A stretch of DNA of 64,000 bases from an uncultured Hyphomicrobiales bacterium (GCA_905181735.1 CAJIYR010000001.1:185733-249732); one strand, 5' to 3'. Counted from the first letter of the stretch, positions 45,335 to 56,277 are shown. The notes: a model not told the origin generated them from the sequence alone. Made by a program: numbers and translations.

Positions 45335-45724
45335 ATGCCATCATTTAGTAAAAAACAAATCATATCAGGAATTAGAGATTTAGTCATTCTTGGGATTATA
45401 TTAATTATTTCCAAAAATTTTTTAATGAATTTTGAAAAATCAAATATATTATATTATATTATATTGTTATTTATAGGATTTATAGGGCTATATTGCTTAA
45501 TTAAAATGATATGGGCAGTGATCGCATCGCTTCTAATTTTAACGACAATAAATTATTATTTCTACAATCACTCAACTAAATTTCAACATCTTTTATTGGA
45601 TGTAAGTGCATTATTAAATATGTTTATATATTTATATTTACTATCTATAACATATGATATTTTATCAAATATTAATAAAAGTGATATTTTAATTCTTGTT
45701 TTTAAGAGTATTAAGTTTATCTAA
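45335..45724 (+). CDS. Small membrane protein of unknown function
   Basis: I do not recognise this 129-residue protein. It has four or so hydrophobic segments (about 12-28, 37-57, 60-76 and 88-115) and is rich in Ile, Leu, Tyr and Asn. Its ATG lies one base after the DUF4174 stop codon, so it is probably translated from the same mRNA. There is no ribosome-binding site of its own. The 45725-45931 spacer to the next gene is AT-rich with nothing else I can support. Confidence 0.5.
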   Translation: MPSFSKKQIISGIRDLVILGIILIISKNFLMNFEKSNILYYIILLFIGFIGLYCLIKMIWAVIASLLILTTINYYFYNHSTKFQHLLLDVSALLNMFIYLYLLSITYDILSNINKSDILILVFKSIKFI

Positions 45725-45931
45725 ATAAAATTTATTTACAGATTTTTTACAAAAAAAATACATATTAATTTTATAATAGATACAACTATTCATTCCCTCT
45801 AAATTTATATCAAAAATACCATTTAATAAACTCTTGTTATGTTTGATAAAATCTAAAGCTTGATAATTATTTTTTTATTGAGTAACATTTATTAGATTTC
45901 TAATAATATTATGGATTAGAAAATATTTATT

Positions 45932-47320
45932 ATGGCTAAGAAAAAACAAATATTTTCAAATATAGGTTCAGAAACCTTTATTGGTTTTCCAGATGCATTA
46001 AAGGTAAATGGATTAGTTTTTCTCTCTGGTGTTCGCCCAAGTCAAAAAAATAATACTAAGAAAATATTCGGTAACTTACCTGAAGGTGCACAAGAAAAAA
46101 ATCAGGGATTTCCACTAGCAGATCACATGGAAAGTGAGGTTGCGTATGATGCTTGGAATATTCATACAACAATGGATAAAATTCTTGAAACCGCAGGAAG
46201 CAGTGCCAATCAAATACTTCGACAACATATGTGGCAAAAAGATAAAAGATTTTTTCCAGTGTATGAAAATATAAGACAAAACATTCAAAAAATTCCAGCT
46301 CCTAGTTCTGGTTTAGGTGTAACTGATGTTTATAGCAGTATGAAAAGTACAATTGGACTCGATGCAATTGCAGTATGTCCTGGAGAAAACTCCAAATTAA
46401 CCGAGCGTGAAGTAGTGGCTAAAGTAGATGATATAGAATTACCTTCTGCTGCATTTTACTCTCAAGCAGTTCGAACTGGACCTTTAGTTTTTACCGCTGG
46501 CCATATACCAATTAAAACATCTGAGAAAGATAAGCCTGTTGTTAATTCATACGAAGATATCCCATTAGAAGGACGTTTTCTTTCTACTGGAAGGAGTCAT
46601 CCTGATAGTCGCGATGGACCTATTGCATCACAAACCTGGTTTACTTATAATGAACTCAAAAGGACCCTAGAAAATCAAGGATTAACTCTTGATGATACAA
46701 TTAACTCAACAGTTTACCTCACGGATATTAGAGATTTTCCGACATTCCATAGAGTGCATCGTCACTTTTTTCCTAATAGAGGGCCGGCCTTGACCGTCAC
46801 AGGTTTTGCGGAAGTTGGACATAGAGGATGTTTAATTGAAATAGAACTTACCGCTTCAGAATCAAATGCAAACAATAAAAAAATAAATATTCCTTGGCCT
46901 ATTATAGATCCTTTTTATGCTCCAGCAGCAATAGTTTCTGGAGATTTTATCTTTTATTCAGGAATCTTAGGTCTAAATAGTAAATCACATATAGCTTCAA
47001 AATTAGAAGATTGCGAAGATATAACAAAAGAATTATCTTCTTTGATTTCAAACCATAATAATGAACTCATATTAATCCAGATATGGGCCTCTCTTAATTT
47101 ATTATCCAAAATTGCAAATAGCTCATCTTCTACGATTGATGACTTAGCTAAAATAACCGTTTATATGAGAAAATCTGAATATTACGAATTATTCGATTTA
47201 ATAATTAAACATTTTATACCTGCTGAAAACCTTCCCGCAATTGAGTTTGTTATAATCCCTAATCCTGGCCCTATATTTGAAGCAGAAATTCAAATTGAGG
47301 CGATAGGTATTCCCATATAG
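45932..47320 (+). CDS. Triple RidA-domain (YjgF/YER057c/UK114) fusion protein
   Basis: This 462-residue protein consists of three consecutive RidA-like domains. Domain 1 (about 1-155) has NGLVFLSGVRP and DKILETAGSSANQI. Domain 2 (about 170-315) has TGPLVFTAGHIPI, STVYLTDIRDFP and GHRGCLIEIELTA. Domain 3 (about 325-462) has SGDFIFYSGILG, ITVYMRKSEYYELF and FEAEIQIEAIG. RidA proteins trap or hydrolyse reactive enamine/imine intermediates as trimers; three fused copies could make a trimer from one chain. The Arg at the PAR position used for imine deamination reads Pro, Leu and Ile in the three domains, so deaminase activity is doubtful. It precedes the TctCBA genes. Confidence 0.78.
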   Translation: MAKKKQIFSNIGSETFIGFPDALKVNGLVFLSGVRPSQKNNTKKIFGNLPEGAQEKNQGFPLADHMESEVAYDAWNIHTTMDKILETAGSSANQILRQHMWQKDKRFFPVYENIRQNIQKIPAPSSGLGVTDVYSSMKSTIGLDAIAVCPGENSKLTEREVVAKVDDIELPSAAFYSQAVRTGPLVFTAGHIPIKTSEKDKPVVNSYEDIPLEGRFLSTGRSHPDSRDGPIASQTWFTYNELKRTLENQGLTLDDTINSTVYLTDIRDFPTFHRVHRHFFPNRGPALTVTGFAEVGHRGCLIEIELTASESNANNKKINIPWPIIDPFYAPAAIVSGDFIFYSGILGLNSKSHIASKLEDCEDITKELSSLISNHNNELILIQIWASLNLLSKIANSSSSTIDDLAKITVYMRKSEYYELFDLIIKHFIPAENLPAIEFVIIPNPGPIFEAEIQIEAIGIPI

Positions 47321-47345
47321 CATAATAATATATTTTTATTAACTA

Positions 47346-47371
47346 GGTTACTTTCAAATATATCAGTAACC
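47346..47371 (+). other. Inverted repeat downstream of the triple-RidA gene
   Basis: GGTTACT and AGTAACC form a 7-bp stem around a 12-base loop just after the gene. No T-run follows, so it is only a weak terminator candidate. Confidence 0.35.
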
Positions 47372-47432
47372 ATTGTAGGTATAAAAATTAATTCTATTAA
47401 TTAAGCAAAACCTTTAATAAATAAACATAAAA

Positions 47433-47461
47433 TTGACAATAATCAATATCATTAGTTAAAT
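47433..47461 (+). promoter_or_regulatory. Candidate sigma-70-type promoter of the tct operon
   Basis: TTGACA (47433-47438) is a full consensus -35 box, and TTAAAT (47456-47461) follows after exactly 17 bases. Transcription from here would leave an AT-rich leader of about 140 bases before the tctC ATG. The -10 box is only a partial match. Confidence 0.4.
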
Positions 47462-47605
47462 TAAATATTAATTATTTATAGTATCTGTGGATAACTTTTA
47501 TCGTTAAATTTGACAATACAGAATTTAGGACTAGGGTTTTAATTGATAATTGAAATAAATAAATAAATTTTTATAAAATAATTGAAGAAATTAGGGAGAG
47601 AAAAA

Positions 47606-48586
47606 ATGAATATAAATATGAATCGTATTTCTATTTTTACAGTTTTATCTATCATGATTTATACATTACCATCACTTAGTGCTAATGCTGGAGCTTATCC
47701 GGATCGTCCGATCAGTATTGCAGCATGCTATTCACCTGGAGGCGGTGTTGATCGTAATCTTAGAATGGTTGAACGTGTAGCATCAAAATATCTTGGACAG
47801 TCATTACTACCTCAATATAAAACTGGTGGTTCAGGAACCGTAGCAATGCAATATATAAAAAACGCTGATGCTGATGGTTATGAATTAGCAATATGCGATA
47901 ATGGTGGATCAATAATAGCTCCAATCGCTCAAGGATTAGATCTTGGAGCAGCTGATTTTACACCAATAGCTCAAATATCTTTTGTTCCTTGGATTATGAC
48001 TACTAGTTCAAGTTCGAACTACAAATCATTAGAAGATTTTATTGGAGCTGCAAGTTCATCAGAAGGAAGAATACCAATTGAGATATCAGATATCGCAACT
48101 TCTGATCATTACGGTTGGTTACTTTTACTTAAAGAAGCAGGAATATCTCCTAACAACTTTAAATGGAATCCACATGGAGGTGGTGGCCCTAAAATGCGTG
48201 CAATTTTAGCTGGCGAGGGTAATTTATTCTTTGATGATGCAGGGGAAATTGCAGGTTATGTTAATGATGGTAGCTTAGTTCCTTTAGCTGTAGCTAATGA
48301 TACAAGGCTTCCTGGATTTCCAAATGTTCCTACATTTAAAGAATTAGGTTATAATGTTTCTGCAGGATCTTCCGTTGCAATCTACGGACCTCCTGATATG
48401 CCTAGTGATATAGTTGATACACTGCGTACCGCAATGAATGAAATTAAAAAAGATCCAGCATTATTAAAAGCATTTGAAATGACTTTGCAGGATCCAACTA
48501 CTTTTGTTGTTGATGAATTTCCATCAGCGTACGCCAATGATTGGCAAAATGCTGGAGAGCTCTTAGCTGCGGCACTTGCAAATTAG
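47606..48586 (+). CDS. tctC: Tripartite tricarboxylate transporter binding protein, TctC
   Basis: This periplasmic binding protein (326 residues) feeds a small carboxylate to the TctAB channel. The start ATG at 47606 lies six bases after AGGGAGAG; an upstream TTG would place the SD inside the gene. A signal peptide spans about 1-27 and is followed by YPDRPI, the usual mature start. The Gly-rich GGGVDRNLR and the TGGSGTVAMQYIK block are typical of the family. It is the first gene of tctC-B-A. Confidence 0.9.
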   Translation: MNINMNRISIFTVLSIMIYTLPSLSANAGAYPDRPISIAACYSPGGGVDRNLRMVERVASKYLGQSLLPQYKTGGSGTVAMQYIKNADADGYELAICDNGGSIIAPIAQGLDLGAADFTPIAQISFVPWIMTTSSSSNYKSLEDFIGAASSSEGRIPIEISDIATSDHYGWLLLLKEAGISPNNFKWNPHGGGGPKMRAILAGEGNLFFDDAGEIAGYVNDGSLVPLAVANDTRLPGFPNVPTFKELGYNVSAGSSVAIYGPPDMPSDIVDTLRTAMNEIKKDPALLKAFEMTLQDPTTFVVDEFPSAYANDWQNAGELLAAALAN

Positions 48587-48601
48587 AATATAGCTAGCTA
48601 T

Positions 48602-49090
48602 ATGATAATGAGTCAATCTAGATATTTAGAAGGCACACTTGCTATAATTACTCTAATAGCAAGTGTGTTCTTATTTTATTATGCTCCAGACTTAGTTAGG
48701 GGATGGGCTTTCACAATTCCAGGGACAACTGATGTCGCGCTTGAACCTGTTTTTTTTCCACGTTTAGCTTCTTCACTTACATTCATTGCTTCATTAAATT
48801 TATTAATTACTATTCCATTACGTTCAGATAATGTTCCAGCTTCTGAGACAAATCTAGAATCTTATAAGAAAGTTGGATTAGGATTAGGGTTAATTCTACT
48901 GTACTTATTTTCAATATTTTTTATTGGATTTATAACATCTACAATTATTTTTATTTTTACGATGAGTTTTGTAAGTGGTTATAAAAATTGGAAAGTCATT
49001 TTAATTGCAGCTATTTTTGTTAGCTTAATTCTACGAATTATTTTCCGTTATGGTCTCCATGTTAACTTACCGGTAGGTATCTTGATATAA
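48602..49090 (+). CDS. tctB: Tripartite tricarboxylate transporter small membrane subunit, TctB
   Basis: This 162-residue protein has four hydrophobic segments and the FPRLASSLTFIASLNL pattern near residue 50, as in TctB. It lies between tctC and tctA and is probably co-transcribed. The start is a plain ATG 15 bases after the tctC stop. Confidence 0.82.
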   Translation: MIMSQSRYLEGTLAIITLIASVFLFYYAPDLVRGWAFTIPGTTDVALEPVFFPRLASSLTFIASLNLLITIPLRSDNVPASETNLESYKKVGLGLGLILLYLFSIFFIGFITSTIIFIFTMSFVSGYKNWKVILIAAIFVSLILRIIFRYGLHVNLPVGILI

Positions 49091-49096
49091 AAAAGG

Positions 49097-50608
49097 TTGA
49101 TTAAAATGATAGAAGATTTATTAGCTGCATCATTGCTTGTATTAAATTGGCAAACAATTCTAGCAATCTCTGCAGGGACTATTGTTGGTTTAATGATAGG
49201 TGCAATACCTGGTCTTAGTGCTACAATGGGTATGGCACTTCTATCACCATTTACTTTTTTTGTGCACCCTTTAATTGGCATTCCTTTCTTAATAGGATTA
49301 TTCAAAGGGGGAACTTTTGGCGGTTCTGTGTCAGCCATATTAGTTGGAACCCCAGGAACCGCTGCAAATGCAGCGACTCTTTTGGATGGATATGAAATGA
49401 AAAAAAAAGGTAAAGCCGGTGAAGCGCTTCTAGGGGCTCTTCACGCTTCCTTAGTTGGAGATTTTTTTGGAACTATCGCGTTAATTTTTGGCGCCCCAGC
49501 TCTTGCTTTAATAGCAATTAAGTTTGGGCCCATTGAATTCTTTGCATTAATTTTATTCTCACTTACAATGATTTGCTACGTGTCTGGTCGGTCTTTAGCA
49601 AAAGGTTTGCTTGCAGCAACTCTAGGCATTTTATTTGCATTAATTGGTACAGACCCATTAGGAGGAACACCAAGATTAACATTTGGACTTTTAGAACTTC
49701 AGGGCGGCTTAAATGTGATAGCCCTGGTAACAGGATTATTTGGCATTACAGAGGTATTAATACAAATTGAAAAATTTGGTCAAAATGCTTATACTAAGAA
49801 TGCACCACAAATGGTCTATTTAGGTACTATTAGAGAGAATTTAAAAGCTGTTTCTAAATATTTACGTACTATAGTGCGATCCTCACTCATTGGAACATTT
49901 ATTGGAGCACTGCCAGGTATAGGATCAGAAACATCACCTTGGGTTGCTTATGGTCTAGCAAAAAGATCTTCAAAAGATCCAGATTCATTCGGAAAAGGTA
50001 CTCTTGAAGGTGTAGTTGCGCCGGAAGCTGCCAATAACGCTGTTTGTGGTGCTGCTATGATTCCAATGCTAGTTTTTGGAATTCCAGGTGATATTGTAAC
50101 CGCTATATTAATGAGCGCTCTAATAGCTCAAGGTCTTCAACCAGGACCCTTTCTTCTAGTTGAGCATAGAGATGTAATATATGCCCTATTCATGTCTGTG
50201 CTTATAGCAACTTTTGCATTATACATATTTGGTAGATTGACGCTTAAATGGTGGATGAGAATACTTACCATACCGGCACCCCTTCTCTATTCAATTATTG
50301 TAACTTTTTGTGTAGTTGGCACTTATTCTTATAAATCAAGTAGCTTTGATCTAGTAGTTATGTTCATCTTTGGAATTATAGGGTATATATTTAGAAAATT
50401 AGATATAGCCATTGCTCCACTATTGCTTTCTTTTGTATTAGCAAAAATACTCGAAGAATCATTGCGTCGCGGCTTAATAATGGTTGATGGAAATATTCTA
50501 GCATTCTTTGAAAGACCTATTGCTGCAATAATACTAGGGCTTACTGTTGTGATATTAATTTCATTTGTATTGATAGAATGGCGTAAATGGCGTAAACGCA
50601 GAAGTTAG
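49097..50608 (+). CDS. tctA: Tripartite tricarboxylate transporter large permease, TctA
   Basis: This 503-residue inner-membrane permease has about twelve transmembrane segments. It carries TctA hallmarks: IPGLSATMGMALLSPFTFF (about 38-56), GTPGTAANAATLLDGYEM (about 84-101), ALPGIGSETSPW and GVVAPEAANNAVCGAAMIPM. The C-terminus is Arg/Lys-rich. It ends the tctCBA operon 46 bases before the convergent tRNA-Lys. The carboxylate carried is not evident. Confidence 0.93.
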   Translation: MIKMIEDLLAASLLVLNWQTILAISAGTIVGLMIGAIPGLSATMGMALLSPFTFFVHPLIGIPFLIGLFKGGTFGGSVSAILVGTPGTAANAATLLDGYEMKKKGKAGEALLGALHASLVGDFFGTIALIFGAPALALIAIKFGPIEFFALILFSLTMICYVSGRSLAKGLLAATLGILFALIGTDPLGGTPRLTFGLLELQGGLNVIALVTGLFGITEVLIQIEKFGQNAYTKNAPQMVYLGTIRENLKAVSKYLRTIVRSSLIGTFIGALPGIGSETSPWVAYGLAKRSSKDPDSFGKGTLEGVVAPEAANNAVCGAAMIPMLVFGIPGDIVTAILMSALIAQGLQPGPFLLVEHRDVIYALFMSVLIATFALYIFGRLTLKWWMRILTIPAPLLYSIIVTFCVVGTYSYKSSSFDLVVMFIFGIIGYIFRKLDIAIAPLLLSFVLAKILEESLRRGLIMVDGNILAFFERPIAAIILGLTVVILISFVLIEWRKWRKRRS

Positions 50609-50654
50609 AAAAGTAGTTAAAAAATAATAAGAAAAAATATGTTTTATATGAATA

Positions 50655-50730
50655 TGGTGGGCCCGGCAGGATTCGAACCTGCGACAAAGTGATTAAGAGT
50701 CACCTGCTCTACCAACTGAGCTACGGGCCC
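50655..50730 (-). tRNA. tRNA-Lys (anticodon CTT)
   Basis: This 76-base cloverleaf on the minus strand has acceptor GGGCCCG/CGGGCCC, T-loop TTCGAAT, anticodon loop CTCTTAA (anticodon CTT) and an encoded CCA end. Confidence 0.96.
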
Positions 50731-50796
50731 GAATAAAGTATTTATACCTAACAACATCTAGGATACAAAATACATAGCATTTTTTTTCCACGACAA

Positions 50797-51060
50797 CTAA
50801 GAATTTATTTTAAATTTATAATTATTAAGCTCTGTAGTCATAAAATTATATAGTCCTGCAGCCTTTTTATCAACGGAATCCCTAATGCAGTTATAGATAT
50901 TATTATCACTCCATTTTCTTTGCATGCTTAATACTTGTGAATCGCTAAAACCATCATTTTTTAAAGGATATGCATCTATGATTTCTTGAGCAGAAGGGTT
51001 CGTACCTAATAGTGATTGAATTCCATCGCGTAAGACATCCTGAAAACGAATTAATGACAT
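50797..51060 (-). CDS. Hypothetical protein, 87 residues
   Basis: I do not recognise this small, soluble protein. It starts MSLIRFQDVLRDGIQSLL and contains an Asp/Asn-rich middle section (DGFSDSQVLSMQRKW). There is no signal peptide or transmembrane segment. It lies 75 bases after leuA on the same strand and could be co-transcribed with it, but nothing links it to leucine synthesis. A GGATAACTC stretch precedes the ATG. Confidence 0.5.
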   Translation of the reverse strand: MSLIRFQDVLRDGIQSLLGTNPSAQEIIDAYPLKNDGFSDSQVLSMQRKWSDNNIYNCIRDSVDKKAAGLYNFMTTELNNYKFKINS

Positions 51061-51134
51061 AAAGGATAACTCTCTATGTATAAAATTTTAAATGAATAAA
51101 ACACTGAGTTCTTGATATAACTAATTATATGGAG

Positions 51135-52676
51135 TCAATTTTTGTTTTTTTCTTTTTCAGCTTTGGCTAATAATTTATTTAAAGCATTCAAATATGCTCT
51201 TGCTGAAGCAACCAATGTATCGGTATCAGCGCTCCTTCCTGTTGCTGAGGTACCTTCTTCTTCTAACCTAACACTAACTTCTGCTTGAGCATCCGTTCCT
51301 GCTGTAACCGCTTGCACTTGATAAAGAGGCAATAAAGCTTTATGCGGGAAAAGCGCCTTGATGCTATTAAAAATTGCGTCAACAGGACCGTCTCCTGTTG
51401 ATATATTTGTAGTCAACACACCGTCAATCTCAAGTGTAATTTCAGCTTTTTGAGGTCCTTCAGTTCCTGCAACTACTGATAAATTTTTAAGCTTTAATCT
51501 ATCACTTGAACTGGCAATTCCATCGTCAACAACTGCCATTATATCCTCATCATACACACTCTTTTTTTTATCAGCTAAGCTTTTAAATCTTTCAAACGCA
51601 TCTTGAAAGGCATTGTCACCTAAAATATAGCCTAGTTCAGCTAATTTTTCTTTAAAAGCATGCCTACCAGAATGCTTACCCATCACAAGAGTAGATTCTT
51701 TTAGACCTATACTTTCAGGGCTCATTATTTCATATGTATTACTATTCTTTAGCATGCCATCTTGATGAATACCTGATTCGTGAGCAAACGCATTCTTGCC
51801 AACGATTGCTTTATTGTACTGAACAGGGAATGCGGTTACCGCTGATACTAATTTTGATGCACGTAATATCATAGTAGAATCAATATTCATATTATACGGC
51901 AATAAGTCAGCTCTGGTCTTAATTGCCATTACAACCTCTTCCAATGCAGCATTACCTGCTCTCTCACCCAAGCCATTTATGGTACACTCTATTTGCCGTG
52001 CACCTGCTTCAATACCTGCTAGTGAATTTGCAACTGCTAGCCCTAAATCATTGTGACAGTGAGTTGAAAAAATTACTTTTTCAGAGCCAGTAACTCTATT
52101 CATAAGATTTTTAATCAAATTACCAAATTCTTTTGGTGTAGAATATCCAACGGTATCGGGAATGTTAATCGTAGTGGCACCTGACTTAATAGCAACATCA
52201 CAACATCTACACAAAAATTCTAAAGGGGTTCGAGTTGCGTCCATACCTGACCACTCTACATCGTCAATGAGATTCCTTGCCTGTGTTACGGTTTTTCTAA
52301 TTATCTCAAGGACCTCTTCTTCTGATTTATGCATTTGATGTTCTAAATGAATTGGTGATGTAGAAACAAAGGTATGTATCCTACCTTGCCTAGCTTTTTT
52401 AACAGCTTCCCCAGCGCGTGCTATATCATCAGATATTGCTCTTGCTAACCCGGCTATAATAGAATTATTAGATCTTTCAGCAACAGCGGAAACGGCATCA
52501 AAGTCTCCATTTGAAGCAATAGGGAATCCAGCTTCAATAATATCAACACCCATATCATCCAACAGTTCAGCCACTTGAATCTTTTCCTCAAGTGTCATTG
52601 TGGCACCAGGAGATTGCTCACCATCCCGTAATGTCGTATCAAAAATCCTTATATGGTTATCTGAACTGTTTTCCAT
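51135..52676 (-). CDS. leuA: 2-isopropylmalate synthase
   Basis: LeuA joins acetyl-CoA and 2-oxoisovalerate in the first step of leucine synthesis. The 513 residues include FDTTLRDGEQSPGA (about 12-25), the metal-binding STHCHNDLGLAVAN with HxH (about 199-212), and a C-terminal LeuA-dimer allosteric domain (about 370-500). A Lys/Glu-rich tail closes the protein. It lies 21 bases after ilvC on the same strand, so it probably shares the ilvB-N-C transcript and its attenuator. Confidence 0.97.
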   Translation of the reverse strand: MENSSDNHIRIFDTTLRDGEQSPGATMTLEEKIQVAELLDDMGVDIIEAGFPIASNGDFDAVSAVAERSNNSIIAGLARAISDDIARAGEAVKKARQGRIHTFVSTSPIHLEHQMHKSEEEVLEIIRKTVTQARNLIDDVEWSGMDATRTPLEFLCRCCDVAIKSGATTINIPDTVGYSTPKEFGNLIKNLMNRVTGSEKVIFSTHCHNDLGLAVANSLAGIEAGARQIECTINGLGERAGNAALEEVVMAIKTRADLLPYNMNIDSTMILRASKLVSAVTAFPVQYNKAIVGKNAFAHESGIHQDGMLKNSNTYEIMSPESIGLKESTLVMGKHSGRHAFKEKLAELGYILGDNAFQDAFERFKSLADKKKSVYDEDIMAVVDDGIASSSDRLKLKNLSVVAGTEGPQKAEITLEIDGVLTTNISTGDGPVDAIFNSIKALFPHKALLPLYQVQAVTAGTDAQAEVSVRLEEEGTSATGRSADTDTLVASARAYLNALNKLLAKAEKEKNKN

Positions 52677-52697
52677 CTATTCCTGTGTCGTAATGTT

Positions 52698-53738
<1,041 letters not shown>

Positions 53739-53846
53739 TTAATATATTAATAAATAAATAAAGAACTAAGTATCATATATAATTCTTTATATAAACTTTT
53801 TTAAATACCACTTAAATTTTTATAGATATTTTAAGATACAAAACAC

Positions 53847-54404
53847 CTATAAACCTTCAGCACCTCTTTTTAATGCAGCAACTCCCGTTCTTGAGACTTC
53901 AACCAGCCCTACATGAGACATTAAAGAAATAAATCTATCGATCTCTCTTGTTCTACCTGTAATTTGAAAGATAAAACTCTCAAGAGTTGCGTCTATAGTT
54001 ATCGCTTGAAATGCTTCCGCTAACCTCAAAGCCTCTAGCCTCTGATTACCCTTACCTGCTACTTTAATTATTGCTAACTCTCTCTCTATGGCACCTAATT
54101 CTCCAAATTCAGCAGTTAGGTCAGCAACTCTATGAACTGGAACCAATCTTTCTAATTGCATTTTAATCTGATCTATTACCGTTGGAGATCCGTAGGTTAC
54201 TATAGTTATTCTAGATAATTGTTTTTCATGCTCAACTTCAGAAACTGTTAATGAATCTATATTATAACCCCTTCCAGCAAACAATCCAATCACACGGGCC
54301 AATACCCCAGGCTCATTGTCAACAATAACGGACATTGTGTGCCGCTCTTCTTGCTCTGAATTAGAACGAAGGTCGTATGTTGAGGTAGGTTTTTTTTTAC
54401 CCAT
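53847..54404 (-). CDS. ilvN: Acetolactate synthase small (regulatory) subunit
   Basis: This 185-residue subunit confers valine feedback inhibition on acetolactate synthase. It has an N-terminal ACT domain with VIVDNEPGVLARVIGLFAGRG (split about 26-46) and a C-terminal ALS_ss domain. The N-terminal 20 residues are polar and variable. It is 21 bases downstream of the large subunit. Confidence 0.95.
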   Translation of the reverse strand: MGKKKPTSTYDLRSNSEQEERHTMSVIVDNEPGVLARVIGLFAGRGYNIDSLTVSEVEHEKQLSRITIVTYGSPTVIDQIKMQLERLVPVHRVADLTAEFGELGAIERELAIIKVAGKGNQRLEALRLAEAFQAITIDATLESFIFQITGRTREIDRFISLMSHVGLVEVSRTGVAALKRGAEGL

Positions 54405-54425
54405 TTTTAATCCCTTTATTTAACA

Positions 54426-56189
54426 TTAAACCATTACTTTGCCATCATCACTTATTGCATTGGCAACAACCTCATCCGGAACATCTTCACCTAAAAGCAT
54501 GTCATTATGAGCACGTCCTGACGGTATCATTGGGAAGCAATTTGTTGAAGATGCAACCTGACAATCAACTATCACAGGACCTGGAGTTTCTATCATTTGA
54601 ATTATAGTATCGTCAAGATCTTTTGGACTTTTAACCCTTATACCAGTTGCTCCATAAGCATCAGCTAATTTTATAAAATCTGGTAATGATTCTGAATAGC
54701 TTTCTGACAGTCTATTGCCGTGTAACAATTGTTGCCATTGTCGTACCATGCCCATATAGCTATTATTTAAAATAAATACTTTTGTATTCAATCTGTATTG
54801 TACGGCAGTCGATAATTCTTGAATATTCATTAAAATAGAAGCGTCTCCAGCAATATCAATTACTAATGATTTGGGGTGAGCGACTTGAACGCCATTAGCT
54901 GCAGGCAAACCATAACCCATAGTACCAAGACCTCCAGATGTCATCCATCTGTTTGGTTTCTCAAATTTATAAAATTGCGCTGCCCACATCTGATGCTGAC
55001 CAACTTCTGTTGTTATGTAAGTATCGTAATTTTTTGTAATTTCATAAAGCCTCTCTACTGCTAATTGAGGCATAATTACATCAGCATTTTTCTTATACTT
55101 TAAACAGTCTATTTTTCTCCAAGATTCTATTTCATCCCACCAGTCAGTAAACGGTTTTTGTATTTTTTCTATATTATCAGGCAACAAATCTAATAACTTT
55201 TTAAGCGTCTTCCCGCAATCACCAATAATAGGGACCTCAACTTTTATATTTTTATTTATAGATGTAGGGTCTATATCAATATGAATTTTTTGAGAATTTG
55301 GAGAAAATTCATCAATTTTACCTGTGATTCTATCATCAAAACGAGCGCCGACACACAACATAACATCACAATCATGCATAGCCATATTTGCTTCATATGT
55401 TCCATGCATACCCAGCATGCCTAACCAATTTTTTTCTGAAGCTGGGTAAGCTCCGAGCCCCATTAATGTAGAAGTTATTGGATAGTTAGTCTTGTTAATA
55501 AATTTAGTAAGATAATCAGATGCAATCTTCCCTGAATTTATAACCCCACCACCTGAATAAACAATTGGTTTTTTTGCATTTAATAGTAAATCAATAGCTC
55601 TTTTAATCTGTATTTCATCAGGATTGAGAATTGGATTATATGTCTTATGTTTAATTTTATTTAAATTTTGATAATCACCTAATGCAAACTGTATATCTTT
55701 AGGTACATCAACAAGCACAGGACCAGGCCTACCGCTCTTTGCAACATAAAAAGCTTCGTGCATAATTCTTGGCAAATCTTCAATATTTTTAACTAACCAA
55801 TTGTGCTTTGTACACGCTCTTGTAATACCAACTGTATCAGCTTCTTGAAAAGCATCACTTCCTATCAAATGCGTAGGCACTTGACCGCTTATGCATACGA
55901 TAGGGATAGAATCTAACAATGCATCTGTTAATGCGGTAACTGTATTAGTTGCACCTGGGCCTGAAGTGACAATTAAGACTCCTGTCTTCCCAGTAGATCT
56001 TGCGTAACCCTCTGCAGCATGACCTGCGCCTTGTTCATGCCTCACCAAGATATGTTTAACTTCTTCTTGCTGAAAAATAGCGTCATAAATAGGCAATACT
56101 GCACCACCAGGATAACCAAATACAGAGTCTATCCCTTGGTCAGCAATTGCTTTTATTATCATTTCAGCGCCTGATATTTTATCTTGCAT
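54426..56189 (-). CDS. ilvB: Acetolactate synthase large subunit
   Basis: The ThDP-dependent catalytic subunit makes acetolactate and acetohydroxybutyrate, the first step in valine, leucine and isoleucine synthesis. The start used is the ATG at 56189 after TAGGAATT; a TTG lies directly before it. The 587 residues show the catalytic Glu in VRHEQGAGHAAEG (about 46-58), QVPTHLIGSDAFQEAD, and the ThDP motif GDASILMN with the NNSY about 25 residues later. It is controlled by the leader and terminator at 56278-56454. Confidence 0.96.
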   Translation of the reverse strand: MQDKISGAEMIIKAIADQGIDSVFGYPGGAVLPIYDAIFQQEEVKHILVRHEQGAGHAAEGYARSTGKTGVLIVTSGPGATNTVTALTDALLDSIPIVCISGQVPTHLIGSDAFQEADTVGITRACTKHNWLVKNIEDLPRIMHEAFYVAKSGRPGPVLVDVPKDIQFALGDYQNLNKIKHKTYNPILNPDEIQIKRAIDLLLNAKKPIVYSGGGVINSGKIASDYLTKFINKTNYPITSTLMGLGAYPASEKNWLGMLGMHGTYEANMAMHDCDVMLCVGARFDDRITGKIDEFSPNSQKIHIDIDPTSINKNIKVEVPIIGDCGKTLKKLLDLLPDNIEKIQKPFTDWWDEIESWRKIDCLKYKKNADVIMPQLAVERLYEITKNYDTYITTEVGQHQMWAAQFYKFEKPNRWMTSGGLGTMGYGLPAANGVQVAHPKSLVIDIAGDASILMNIQELSTAVQYRLNTKVFILNNSYMGMVRQWQQLLHGNRLSESYSESLPDFIKLADAYGATGIRVKSPKDLDDTIIQMIETPGPVIVDCQVASSTNCFPMIPSGRAHNDMLLGEDVPDEVVANAISDDGKVMV

Positions 56190-56277
56190 CAATAATTCCT
56201 ATATTTTTATATAAAACAACAATAACCTTAAAAAAGTTACAATATAAATAAGATTCTTACAAATTCTTAATAACCAT

